Shown here: positions 1-6,437 of the stretch, piece after piece
Numbering within the stretch: position 1 is the stretch's first letter
Layout: each line of letters opens with the position of its first letter
Assembly (NCBI GenBank): GCA_900552415.1
Contig: USAD01000158.1
Coordinates: 1-6,811, forward strand
Source of the DNA: an uncultured Parabacteroides sp.
GTDB lineage: Bacteria > Bacteroidota > Bacteroidia > Bacteroidales > Tannerellaceae
DNA length: 6,811 nt
Direction of reading: 5' to 3'
Position numbers and translations under genes: made by a program
The notes under the pieces: model-generated
What the model was told of the DNA's origin: nothing
The model's database searches: none
The model's input: only the letters and a program-made list of their open reading frames with translations

Positions 1-211
1 CGGTGATATGGCAGGAGGTTCGGAAGCCCGTTTTGCGTGGATTTTCCTCTCCGAAAAAGGCAACGGATAGGTAGCAATTCATTTTCCTAACCCATCAAAA
101 AACGGCTGATGCACCCCAATGACGGACATGGAATACAACCGCACATCACCTTTCATTTCCAACTGCTTGCATTATTCTTCCTATTTTTATCCGTATTCGG
201 GCGAGTTTGCG
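1..211. other. Upstream region without a supported gene
   Basis: I see no gene that can be supported here. Two plus-strand frames are open from the left edge and stop at 68-70 and 72-74, so the last 20-odd codons of an upstream gene are possible. A minus-strand frame could instead start at an ATG at 82-80 and run off the edge. These readings exclude one another, none has a recognisable peptide, and none is long enough to judge by codon use. From about 75 onward the DNA is AT-rich and looks intergenic. Confidence 0.4.
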
Positions 212-219
212 TATATTTG
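212..219 (+). promoter_or_regulatory. Bacteroidota-type -7 promoter element for the DUF1080 gene
   Basis: TATATTTG is a perfect match to the TAnnTTTG -7 consensus of the primary sigma factor of Bacteroides and its relatives. Transcription would begin around 225, leaving a leader of about 25 nt before the ATG at 251. The -33 TTTG box is not clear; only the T-rich stretch at 184-190 lies at a suitable distance. No Shine-Dalgarno sequence precedes the ATG, which is usual in this phylum. Confidence 0.55.
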
Positions 220-250
220 CGCCAGAATTGTTGACAAATTTTGATTAACC

Positions 251-1027
251 ATGAAGAAAAAATTCTTTTTAGCATGCGCCTTAGTTGGCGCTAGTTGCGC
301 GATCGCTAACGCGCAAATGCCAACCGGTTATGCCGGAATCACTCACGAGATGTCTGAATTCTATGAGCCCGTTCCGAAAGTGGTCACTCCCGGTAACGAG
401 ATCAAGGGTGGTGGCTTCACGGCTCCTTCCGACGCGATCGTCTTGTTCGATGGCAAGGATCTCTCCGCTTGGGAGAGCGTCAAGGGCGGCCCAGCCGAGT
501 GGGACGTACATGATGGCGTATTTACCGTCAATAAACCTAAAGGAGACATCCAAACCAAACAAAAATTCAACGACTTCCAGTTGCACATCGAATGGATGGT
601 ACCGACCAACATTACGGGCGAGAGCCAGTTGCGTGGTAATAGCGGTGTCTTCTTGCAAGGCATGTATGAGGTTCAGATCCTCGATTGCTACAACAACCCG
701 ACCTACGTGAACGGACAGACGGGTAGTATCTACAAGCAAGCGATCCCATTGGCCAATGCGATGCGCAAACCGGGCGAGTGGAACGTTTACGACATTATCT
801 ACACCGCCCCGACCTTCAAGGAGGATGGTAGCTACCGTACGCACCCGACGGTAACGGTAATCCACAATGGTGTCGTCCTGCAGAATCATACACAAATCCA
901 AGGTACGACGGAGTGGATCGGCTTCCCGCAAGTGAAGAAACATGGCGATGGCCCGATCATCCTGCAAAGCCACGGCGATCCAAGCGAGCCGATCAGCTTC
1001 CGCAACATCTGGATTCGTGAGTTATAA
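251..1027 (+). CDS. Secreted DUF1080 / 3-keto-disaccharide hydrolase-family protein
   Basis: A 258-residue protein with a Sec signal peptide: Lys2-4, a hydrophobic stretch to about residue 18, and a probable cleavage after Ala21 in the ANA-Q context. The mature part is essentially one DUF1080 domain (Pfam PF06439), a jelly-roll fold. Family hallmarks are IVLFDGKDLSAW (63-74), the EWDVHDGVFTV stretch (83-93), FQLHIEWMVP (109-118), GNSGVFLQGMYEVQILD (129-145), GEWNVYDIIY (175-184) and a C-terminal ISFRNIWIREL (248-258). Some family members act on 3-keto-glycosides; the substrate here cannot be read from sequence. It would act in the periplasm or at the cell surface. Cys16 lies in the hydrophobic segment, but the preceding GAS is a poor lipobox, so signal peptidase I is preferred. 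It is a single-gene unit with its own promoter and a terminator just downstream. Its third codon positions are visibly less GC-rich than in the other genes. Confidence 0.9.
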   Translation: MKKKFFLACALVGASCAIANAQMPTGYAGITHEMSEFYEPVPKVVTPGNEIKGGGFTAPSDAIVLFDGKDLSAWESVKGGPAEWDVHDGVFTVNKPKGDIQTKQKFNDFQLHIEWMVPTNITGESQLRGNSGVFLQGMYEVQILDCYNNPTYVNGQTGSIYKQAIPLANAMRKPGEWNVYDIIYTAPTFKEDGSYRTHPTVTVIHNGVVLQNHTQIQGTTEWIGFPQVKKHGDGPIILQSHGDPSEPISFRNIWIREL

Positions 1028-1051
1028 TCCGAAGCCGGCAAGTAATAAGAG

Positions 1052-1092
1052 AAAGGCGCTTCCGTGGGGAATTTTCCCCGGAGGCGCTTTTT
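1052..1092. terminator. Bidirectional intrinsic terminator between convergent genes
   Basis: The arms GCGCTTCC (1056-1063) and GGAGGCGC (1080-1087) pair with one G-T wobble. They are followed inward by a GT bulge and a GGGG/CCCC stem (1066-1069 with 1076-1079) closing an AATTTT loop. Outward, AAAG (1052-1055) pairs with TTTT (1088-1091), so the plus-strand transcript ends in a U tract at 1088-1092. In the other direction the same hairpin follows the stop of the minus-strand operon (1101) by about 9 nt, with a less uniform T-rich tail. It can therefore end transcription from both sides. Confidence 0.8.
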
Positions 1093-1100
1093 CTATATCA

Positions 1101-1865
1101 TCAAGCCTTCTCGGGCATATAAGGCCAGAAACGGGCCGGCATGTTCTGTCGATGCAAACGGGGATTGAGTCGCTCCTTGATGGCGATCGAGTGGAAATAG
1201 GTTCGCCACATCTCCTGGAAGAGCAGCTCGTCCTTGTCCATGATTGAGGGATCGAGCAAACCATCCCGCAAGTGCCCCGCCCGTTCGGGAAAGGTCACCT
1301 CCTCAGCCTCCTTGCCATCATAATAATAGCCATAGGCACGCCGCAAGTCGTAAACCAGCCAGCGCTGGTCGGCGAAACGCTCCAGGAGATGAGGGATCAC
1401 AAGGGGCAAGACATTATAGAGGGGCGAGAGCGCCGAGAAATAGGTGCCATCCGCCGCTTTCTGGAAACGGAGGAATTGCGCCACACGGAGCCGCTCGTTG
1501 CTCACCCGCTTCCAGAGCTTGGTTACCGCCATTACCGTCGGGTCGCCAAAATTCAGCTCGATCGATCGGGGCGCGTCGATCGCCAGGCGGATATAACGGA
1601 ACAGGAGCTCACCCGCCTCGGGCACCTCCGAAAGCCAGGCGATCGAGATGACCGAGAGCGCCGCTTTAGAGAGTCTCTTCTCCAACCCACGCCACACCCG
1701 GTTCGCCTTCTCCCCATCGGTGATCACCCGAAACAGCTCGTCGTAGAACAGGGGCAACGCCTCCTCTTCGCCCAACAGGCGATCGGGGAAGGAACGACGC
1801 GCGTAGGCATCGAACACGGCGGTAAGCAACCCCTCGAATGTCCGGTCGTACTGGAAGAGGATCAT
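1101..1865 (-). CDS. TIGR03915/DUF4130 putative DNA metabolism protein (radical SAM partner)
   Basis: A 254-residue protein of the TIGR03915 (DUF4130-containing) family. The start chosen is the ATG at 1865-1863, which overlaps the upstream gene's stop as ATGA and follows a strong Shine-Dalgarno sequence. It gives the N-terminus MILFQYDRTFEGLLTAVFDA, as expected for the family. A longer frame from a TTG at 1883 adds six residues of no family character. DUF4130 features are in the second half: RVAQFLRFQK (127-136), the GTYFSALSPLYNVLPLVIPH stretch (140-159), DQRWLVYDLRRAYGYYYDG (166-184) and the terminal WRTYFHSIAIKERLNPRLH (220-238) with ARFWPYMPE. In other bacteria this domain either accompanies a TIGR03916 radical SAM protein, as here, or is fused to a UdgX-like uracil-DNA glycosylase domain, so a role in DNA repair or modification is inferred. 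No catalytic mechanism is known to me. No signal peptide is seen; it should be cytoplasmic. Confidence 0.88.
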   Translation of the reverse strand: MILFQYDRTFEGLLTAVFDAYARRSFPDRLLGEEEALPLFYDELFRVITDGEKANRVWRGLEKRLSKAALSVISIAWLSEVPEAGELLFRYIRLAIDAPRSIELNFGDPTVMAVTKLWKRVSNERLRVAQFLRFQKAADGTYFSALSPLYNVLPLVIPHLLERFADQRWLVYDLRRAYGYYYDGKEAEEVTFPERAGHLRDGLLDPSIMDKDELLFQEMWRTYFHSIAIKERLNPRLHRQNMPARFWPYMPEKA

Positions 1866-3139
1866 CGGACACCTCCTTCCCAATCCGCGAAGGGCAAGAG
1901 CAGCTGGCGATCGTCTCCCTTGCGTCCTTTCGAGGTCAGGAGACGACGTACGCCCTCAGGGGTCAACTCATGGATCGTCTCGCCCATCGGCAACTCACGG
2001 CAGGTAATGAAATAACGGGCCTTCTTCATCACCAGTCCCATACGCCTCAACTCCTCCGATCCCAGCCGTGCATAGCGGCGGGAGGCGACGATCAGCCGGG
2101 CCGACTTCACCCCGATACCGGGCACACGGAGCAACATCTCATAATCCGCCCGGTTCACGTCGACAGGAAAGAGTTCCGGATGACGCAACGCCCAGGCCAA
2201 CTTGGGATCGACCTCCAGGTCGAGGTCCGGATAGGCGTCGTTGACGATCTCGTCCACCTGGAACTGATAGAAGCGCAAGAGCCAATCCGCCTGGTAAAGC
2301 CGGTTCTCGCGCACCAAAGGCGGAGCCGACAAGGCTGGCAAGCGGGTATCGTAGCGATTCACGGGGATGAAGCCCGAATAATAGACCCGCTTCATCGAGG
2401 GACGGCGATAGAAAGCCGACGAGAGGCGCAGGATATCCCGGTCCCGGTCGGCGGTAGCCCCGATGATCATCTGCGTGCTCTGGCCCGCCGGGGCGAAACG
2501 GGGCGCGTGGCGGAAACGAGTCCGCTCCTCCTTGGCCTTCAGGAAACCCTGGTGGATGGAGCGCATCGGCGTGAAGACACTCTGGAAATCCTTCTCGGGG
2601 GCGAGCGCCTTGAGGCTCGTCTCGTTGGGGATCTCGATGTTGACGCTCAAGCGATCGGCATAGAGACCCGCCTCGCTCACCAGCTCGGGACTGGCTCCGG
2701 GGATGCTCTTCAGGTGGATATAGCCATTGAAACGATGGACCAGCCGCAAATCACGTACGACACGCACCAACCGCTCCATCGTATAATCGGGATTCCGCAC
2801 CACGCCCGAGCTGAGGAACAACCCCTCGATATAGTTCCGCCGATAGAACTCGATCGTCAGCTCCACCAGCTCAGAGACGGAAAAGGTGGCCCTGGGCAGG
2901 TCGTTGCTCCGCCGGTTGACGCAATAGGCGCAATCGTACACGCAATAGTTCGTGAGCATCACCTTCAGGAGCGAGATGCAACGCCCATCCTCGGCGAAGC
3001 TATGGCAAATGCCCCAGCCCGCGGCACTCCCGATCATCCCGCTCTTCTTCCCCCGGGAGGTGCCACTCGAGGCGCACGAGACGTCGTATTTCGCCGACTC
3101 CGCCAAGATCCTCAATTTCTCCAATACCTTCTCGTCCAT
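1862..3139 (-). CDS. Putative DNA modification/repair radical SAM protein (TIGR03916 type)
   Basis: A 425-residue cytoplasmic protein. The N-terminus has a family-typical segment with Cys22, Cys45 and Cys54 (KYDVSCASSG, then GICHSFAEDGRCISLLK), followed by the radical SAM cluster motif CVYDCAYC (66-73). Its Cys66, Cys70 and Cys73, spaced CX3CX2C, bind a [4Fe-4S] cluster and S-adenosylmethionine. The barrel continues through FLSSGVVRNPDYTMERL (108-124) and the HLKSIPGAS and RLSVNIEIPNE stretches. A helix-hairpin-helix DNA-binding region lies near 326-372, centred on LLRVPGIGVKSARLIVASRR (336-355). This architecture matches the TIGR03916 family, annotated as a putative DNA modification/repair radical SAM protein; the reaction is undetermined. 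The ATG at 3139 is preceded by AAGGG about 6 nt upstream. It is the first gene of a two-gene operon with its DUF4130 partner, the stop overlapping the next start by 4 bp. It appears intact and full length. Confidence 0.92.
   Translation of the reverse strand: MDEKVLEKLRILAESAKYDVSCASSGTSRGKKSGMIGSAAGWGICHSFAEDGRCISLLKVMLTNYCVYDCAYCVNRRSNDLPRATFSVSELVELTIEFYRRNYIEGLFLSSGVVRNPDYTMERLVRVVRDLRLVHRFNGYIHLKSIPGASPELVSEAGLYADRLSVNIEIPNETSLKALAPEKDFQSVFTPMRSIHQGFLKAKEERTRFRHAPRFAPAGQSTQMIIGATADRDRDILRLSSAFYRRPSMKRVYYSGFIPVNRYDTRLPALSAPPLVRENRLYQADWLLRFYQFQVDEIVNDAYPDLDLEVDPKLAWALRHPELFPVDVNRADYEMLLRVPGIGVKSARLIVASRRYARLGSEELRRMGLVMKKARYFITCRELPMGETIHELTPEGVRRLLTSKGRKGDDRQLLLPFADWEGGVR
1870..1878 (-). 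promoter_or_regulatory. Strong Shine-Dalgarno sequence deciding the DUF4130 start
   Basis: Read on the minus strand this is AAGGAGGTG, a near-perfect complement of the 16S rRNA 3' end, with 4 nt between it and the ATG at 1865-1863. It lies inside the last codons of the radical SAM gene. It supports the ATG start over the upstream TTG at 1883 and stands out because the DUF1080, sulfatase and glutamine synthetase genes in this window have no such sequence. Confidence 0.75.
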
Positions 3140-3169
3140 ACCGACCCTTATCTTTACCCGCGAACATAC

Positions 3170-3177
3170 GAAATTTA
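3170..3177 (-). promoter_or_regulatory. Candidate -7 element for the radical SAM/DUF4130 operon
   Basis: On the minus strand this reads TAAATTTC, seven of eight positions of TAnnTTTG. It would place the transcription start about 24 nt before the ATG at 3139, the same geometry as the promoter of the DUF1080 gene. No clear -33 TTTG is seen, so this is only a candidate. Confidence 0.3.
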
Positions 3178-3233
3178 TTCCGCTTTTATTCTCCAGCCGG
3201 AAGAAAAGCGCCCCTTCGTTTCCCTATCTCAAA

Positions 3234-3257
3234 TATCTTTCGTAAGTTCGCACGAAC
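3234..3257 (+). promoter_or_regulatory. Candidate sulfatase promoter with overlapping inverted repeat
   Basis: TATCTTTC at 3234-3241 matches seven of eight positions of TAnnTTTG and would start transcription near 3248, about 30 nt before the sulfatase ATG. Overlapping that point is the inverted repeat GTTCG-CA-CGAAC (3246-3257), short enough to occur by chance but placed where an operator could act. No convincing -33 box is present. Confidence 0.25.
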
Positions 3258-3279
3258 ATCATTAAAATCAGATAAAGAA

Positions 3280-4875
3280 ATGAGAAACACGTTTATCCTG
3301 GGAGGCGGGCTGGCCTCCACCCTCCTGCTGGCATCTTGCGCCGGTGGCGAGAGACAACCTCAACAGAAACCGCTGAACATCATCCATATCATGACCGACG
3401 ACCACTCGTACCAGACGATCAGCGCCTACGGGCACGCCCTGGGCAAGCTGGCGCCTACGCCCAATCTCGACCGGCTCGCCGCCGAGGGTATGCTCTTCCG
3501 CAAGGCCTTTGTCGAGAACTCGCTATCGACACCCAGCCGGGCCTGCCTGATGACCGGCCTCTACAGCCACCAGAACGGCCAACGCCAACTGGGGGCGGGT
3601 ATCGACACGACGAAGACCTTCTTCTCCGAGATCCTGAGGCAACACGGCTACCAGACCGGCGTCGTCGGTAAATGGCACATGCGATGCGAGCCGAAAGGAT
3701 TCGATTTCTATCACGTGTTCGACGATCAGGGCGAATATTACAACCCCCGCTTCAAGAGCCCCGAGACCAATGGCGAGTATGTCCGTGAGGAGGGCTACGC
3801 GACGACCCTCACCACCGACCACGCCATCGAGTTCCTCGACCAACGGGATCCCGATAAGCCCTTCTGCCTCCTGGTACACCACAAGGCACCCCATCGCAAC
3901 TGGATGCCCGACACGAAATACGCCAACCTCTACGAGGATGTGGAATTCCCGATGCCGGAGACCTTCTACGACGACTACTCGACCCGGTGCGACGCGGCCC
4001 GTACGCAAGAGATGCGCATCGACGACGACATGACGATGGTCTACGACCTGAAGGTGGACGAGCTGAAGACGACCGACGCCTACAAGAACGAGCGGGAGCT
4101 GGGCGGATGGAACGCCTCGATCGACCGGATGACGCCCGAGCAACGTGAGGCCTGGATGGCCGCCTACAAGCCCAATAACGAGAAGATGCTGGCTCAAGGG
4201 CTGAAAGGCGACGACCTCGTCCGGTGGAAATACCAACGCTACATCAAGGACTACGTCCGTTGTATCAAGTCGATCGACGACGAGGTGGGACGCCTCATCG
4301 CCTACCTCGAGAAGGAGGGGCTGATGGACAACACCGTCATCGTCTATACCTCCGACCAGGGCTTCTACATGGGCGAGCATGGCTGGTTCGACAAGCGGTT
4401 CATGTACGAGGAGTCGTTCCGCACGCCGCTCATCATCCGCTATCCGGCCAAGATCAAGCCGGGCAGCACCTGCGACGCGCTGGTGCAGAACATCGACTAC
4501 GCCCCGACCTATCTCGACCTGGCGGGCATCGAGAAGCCGGACTACATGGTGGGCACCTCGCTCGTCCCCCTCTTCGACGGCACGACACCGGCCGACTGGC
4601 GTGAGTATCTCTACTACCATTATTACGACTACCCGGCCTATCACCAGGTACGCCGGCACGACGGCGTGCGCGACAAGCGCTATAAGCTGATCCATTTCTA
4701 TGGCGAGAAGGACCAGTATAACGAGGCCATCAATTGCGATGAGCTCTACGACCTCGAGAAGGATCCCAACGAGCTGAACAACCTCTACGGCAAGGCGGAA
4801 TACAAGGAGGTGAGCGACCGTCTGCAACAACGGCTCGACCAGTTCCGCCGCGACCTCAAGGTAGACGAGTATTGA
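3280..4875 (+). CDS. S1-family sulfatase lipoprotein, Ser-type
   Basis: A 531-residue exported sulfatase. The N-terminus is a lipoprotein signal ending in the lipobox LAS-C, with lipidation at Cys20, so the enzyme is anchored to a membrane facing the periplasm or the outside. Family features: metal-binding Asp40-Asp41 in IMTDDHSYQ; the signature STPSRACLMTG (83-93), where Ser83 is the nucleophile that must be oxidised to formylglycine; VGKWHM (129-134); HHKAPHRNW (200-208); and the C-terminal metal site SDQGFYMGEHGWFDKRFMYE (358-377). The end of the protein, from about 445 (RRHDGVRDKRYKLIHFY, then DELYDLEKDPNELNNLY), is the usual C-terminal subdomain. It hydrolyses sulfate esters, most likely on glycans. 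The SDQGFYMGEHGWFDKRF block resembles GlcNAc-6-O-sulfatase-like members, but substrate assignment by eye is weak. Ser-type maturation requires an anSME radical SAM enzyme, which is not in this window; the nearby radical SAM protein belongs to a different family. The start is the only ATG that gives a proper lipoprotein signal. The leader is AT-rich without a Shine-Dalgarno sequence. Confidence 0.93.
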   Translation: MRNTFILGGGLASTLLLASCAGGERQPQQKPLNIIHIMTDDHSYQTISAYGHALGKLAPTPNLDRLAAEGMLFRKAFVENSLSTPSRACLMTGLYSHQNGQRQLGAGIDTTKTFFSEILRQHGYQTGVVGKWHMRCEPKGFDFYHVFDDQGEYYNPRFKSPETNGEYVREEGYATTLTTDHAIEFLDQRDPDKPFCLLVHHKAPHRNWMPDTKYANLYEDVEFPMPETFYDDYSTRCDAARTQEMRIDDDMTMVYDLKVDELKTTDAYKNERELGGWNASIDRMTPEQREAWMAAYKPNNEKMLAQGLKGDDLVRWKYQRYIKDYVRCIKSIDDEVGRLIAYLEKEGLMDNTVIVYTSDQGFYMGEHGWFDKRFMYEESFRTPLIIRYPAKIKPGSTCDALVQNIDYAPTYLDLAGIEKPDYMVGTSLVPLFDGTTPADWREYLYYHYYDYPAYHQVRRHDGVRDKRYKLIHFYGEKDQYNEAINCDELYDLEKDPNELNNLYGKAEYKEVSDRLQQRLDQFRRDLKVDEY

Positions 4876-4903
4876 CCTATTCATTAACATATAATCAAAT
4901 ACT

Positions 4904-6418
4904 ATGAGCAAGACAATCGACAAGACTTTATCGATGAGCCCGAACACGCTGGTCGGGTTCCTCGGGAAACCCGCCGCCCAGTTCACGAAGGCGGACATCA
5001 TCCGGTTCATACGCGAGCAGGAGATCCAAATGGTCAACTTCATGTATCCCGCCGGCGACGGGCGCCTGAAGACCCTCAACTTCGTCATCAACAACGAGGA
5101 ATATCTCGAGACCATCCTCAGCTACGGCGAGCGGGTCGACGGGTCGAGCCTCTTCCCCTTCATCGAGGCGGGCAATAGCGACCTTTACGTCCTCCCCCGG
5201 TTCCGTACCGCCTTCGTCGATCCTTTCGCCTCGCTCCCGACACTCACGATGCTCTGCTCCTTCTTCGACAAGGAGGGCAAGCCGCTCGAGTCGTCGCCCG
5301 AGCAAACCCTGCGCAAGGCCTGCGCCGCCTTCCATAAGACGACCGGCATGACCTTTGAGGCGATGGGCGAGCTGGAGTATTACGTCATCGCTGACGACGA
5401 CCTCTGCTTCCCGGCAACCGACCAGAAGGGCTATCACGAGTCCGCCCCCTTCGCCAAGTTCAACGAATTCAGGGCCCAGTGCATGCGCTACATCGCCCAG
5501 ACCGGCGGACAGATCAAGTACGGCCACTCGGAGGTGGGCAACTTCACCCTCGACGGGAAGGTCTTCGAGCAGAACGAGATCGAGTTCCTGCCCTGCCCCG
5601 CCGAGGAGGCGGCAGACCAGCTCATGCTGGCCAAGTGGGTGATCCGCAACCGGGCCTGCCAATACGGCTACGACATCACCTTCGCCCCGAAGATCACCAC
5701 CGGCAAGGCTGGCTCGGGGCTCCACATCCATATGCGTATCATGAAGGATGGCGAGAACCAGATGCTCGATGGCGGCAAGCTCTCCGACACCGCCCGGCGG
5801 GCCATCGCCGGCATGATGGTGCTGGCACCCGCCATCACCGCCTTCGGCAATACCAACCCGACCTCCTACTTCCGGCTCGTCCCGCACCAGGAGGCGCCGA
5901 CCAACATCTGCTGGGGCGACCGTAACCGCTCCGTCCTGGTCCGCGTGCCATTGGGATGGACCACGAAGGTGGACATGTCGAGCGTAGCCAACCCACTCGA
6001 GAAGGCCATCAAGCCCAAGACCGCCCAGAAACAGACGGTCGAGATGCGCTCGCCCGACGGGTCGGCCGATCTCTATCTCCTGCTGGCCGGCCTAGCCGTC
6101 GCCTGCCGCCATGGCTTCGAGATCGACAACGCCCTCGAGATCGCCCAACGTTGCTACGTCGACGTGAACATCCACAAGGCCGAGAACGCGGAACGCCTCA
6201 AGGAGCTGGAGCAATTGCCCGATAGTTGCGCCGCCTCAGCCCGTTGCCTCGAGCGCCTGCGTGCCCACTTCGAGGCCCAGGGCGTCTTCAGCCCCAGTAT
6301 GATCGATGGCCTCATCCAGAAGCTGGAGGGCTATAACGACGCGAACCTGCGCCAGACGGTCGAGAACGACCAGGCGGCGATGCTCAATCTTGTCATGCGC
6401 TATTTCCATTGCGGATAA
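4904..6418 (+). CDS. Class I glutamine synthetase-family ligase
   Basis: A 504-residue protein that aligns without difficulty along class I glutamine synthetase (GlnA). An N-terminal beta-grasp domain occupies about 36-125, with VDGSSLFPF (78-86) and FVDPF (104-108). The catalytic domain follows: GELEYY (155-160; Glu156 and Glu158 as metal ligands), Glu210, EQNEIEF with Glu225, GSGLHIHMRI with His274, the flap HQEAPTNICWGDRNRSVLVR (328-347; Glu330 and Arg340) and VEMRSPDGSADLYL (379-392; Glu380 and Arg382). The canonical reaction joins glutamate and ammonia using ATP. About seven extra residues lie between Glu210 and Glu225 compared with E. coli, and the adenylylation-loop tyrosine motif is not recognisable. 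The N-terminal loop reads MYPAGDGRLK, placing Ala50 where E. coli has Asp50 of the ammonium site, so a different amine substrate is possible; I give no symbol for that reason. It starts 28 bp after the sulfatase stop without an evident promoter, suggesting co-transcription. It is much shorter than the roughly 700-residue GlnN (type III) enzymes also found in this phylum. Confidence 0.88.
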   Translation: MSKTIDKTLSMSPNTLVGFLGKPAAQFTKADIIRFIREQEIQMVNFMYPAGDGRLKTLNFVINNEEYLETILSYGERVDGSSLFPFIEAGNSDLYVLPRFRTAFVDPFASLPTLTMLCSFFDKEGKPLESSPEQTLRKACAAFHKTTGMTFEAMGELEYYVIADDDLCFPATDQKGYHESAPFAKFNEFRAQCMRYIAQTGGQIKYGHSEVGNFTLDGKVFEQNEIEFLPCPAEEAADQLMLAKWVIRNRACQYGYDITFAPKITTGKAGSGLHIHMRIMKDGENQMLDGGKLSDTARRAIAGMMVLAPAITAFGNTNPTSYFRLVPHQEAPTNICWGDRNRSVLVRVPLGWTTKVDMSSVANPLEKAIKPKTAQKQTVEMRSPDGSADLYLLLAGLAVACRHGFEIDNALEIAQRCYVDVNIHKAENAERLKELEQLPDSCAASARCLERLRAHFEAQGVFSPSMIDGLIQKLEGYNDANLRQTVENDQAAMLNLVMRYFHCG

Positions 6419-6437
6419 TGTTTTTAAGCTTAATTCA

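Noticed and set aside
1..82. Partial genes at the left edge
   Set aside because: Two plus-strand tails and one minus-strand start are all possible, none can be preferred, and the peptides are too short to recognise.
1866..1883. TTG start for the DUF4130 gene, adding six residues
   Set aside because: The ATG at 1865 has a strong Shine-Dalgarno sequence at the right distance, overlaps the upstream stop as ATGA, and gives the expected family N-terminus.
1862..3139. Radical SAM protein as the sulfatase-maturing enzyme (anSME)
   Set aside because: The C-terminal helix-hairpin-helix, the N-terminal Cys-containing segment and the DUF4130 partner fit TIGR03916. The C-terminal iron-sulfur cluster region of anSME enzymes is absent.
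1838..3265. Long plus-strand open frame (475 codons) opposite the radical SAM gene
   Set aside because: The opposite strand carries unmistakable radical SAM and helix-hairpin-helix motifs. This frame has low-complexity Arg/His/Gln/Pro-rich sequence and runs into the divergent intergenic region.
3523..5115. Long minus-strand open frame (530 codons) opposite the sulfatase gene
   Set aside because: It mirrors the sulfatase codon pattern, gives a Val/Leu/Glu/His-rich sequence without recognisable domains, and crosses the sulfatase-glutamine synthetase junction. It is a shadow of GC-rich third positions.
4928..5887. Minus-strand open frame (319 codons) opposite the glutamine synthetase gene
   Set aside because: A Gly/Glu/Val/Leu-rich antisense shadow; every conserved motif lies on the plus strand.
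6420..6436. Intrinsic terminator right after the glutamine synthetase stop
   Set aside because: There is a T run and the palindrome TTAAGCTTAA at 6424-6433, but the stem is AT-rich and is not followed by a U tract. Termination may occur in or beyond the array instead.
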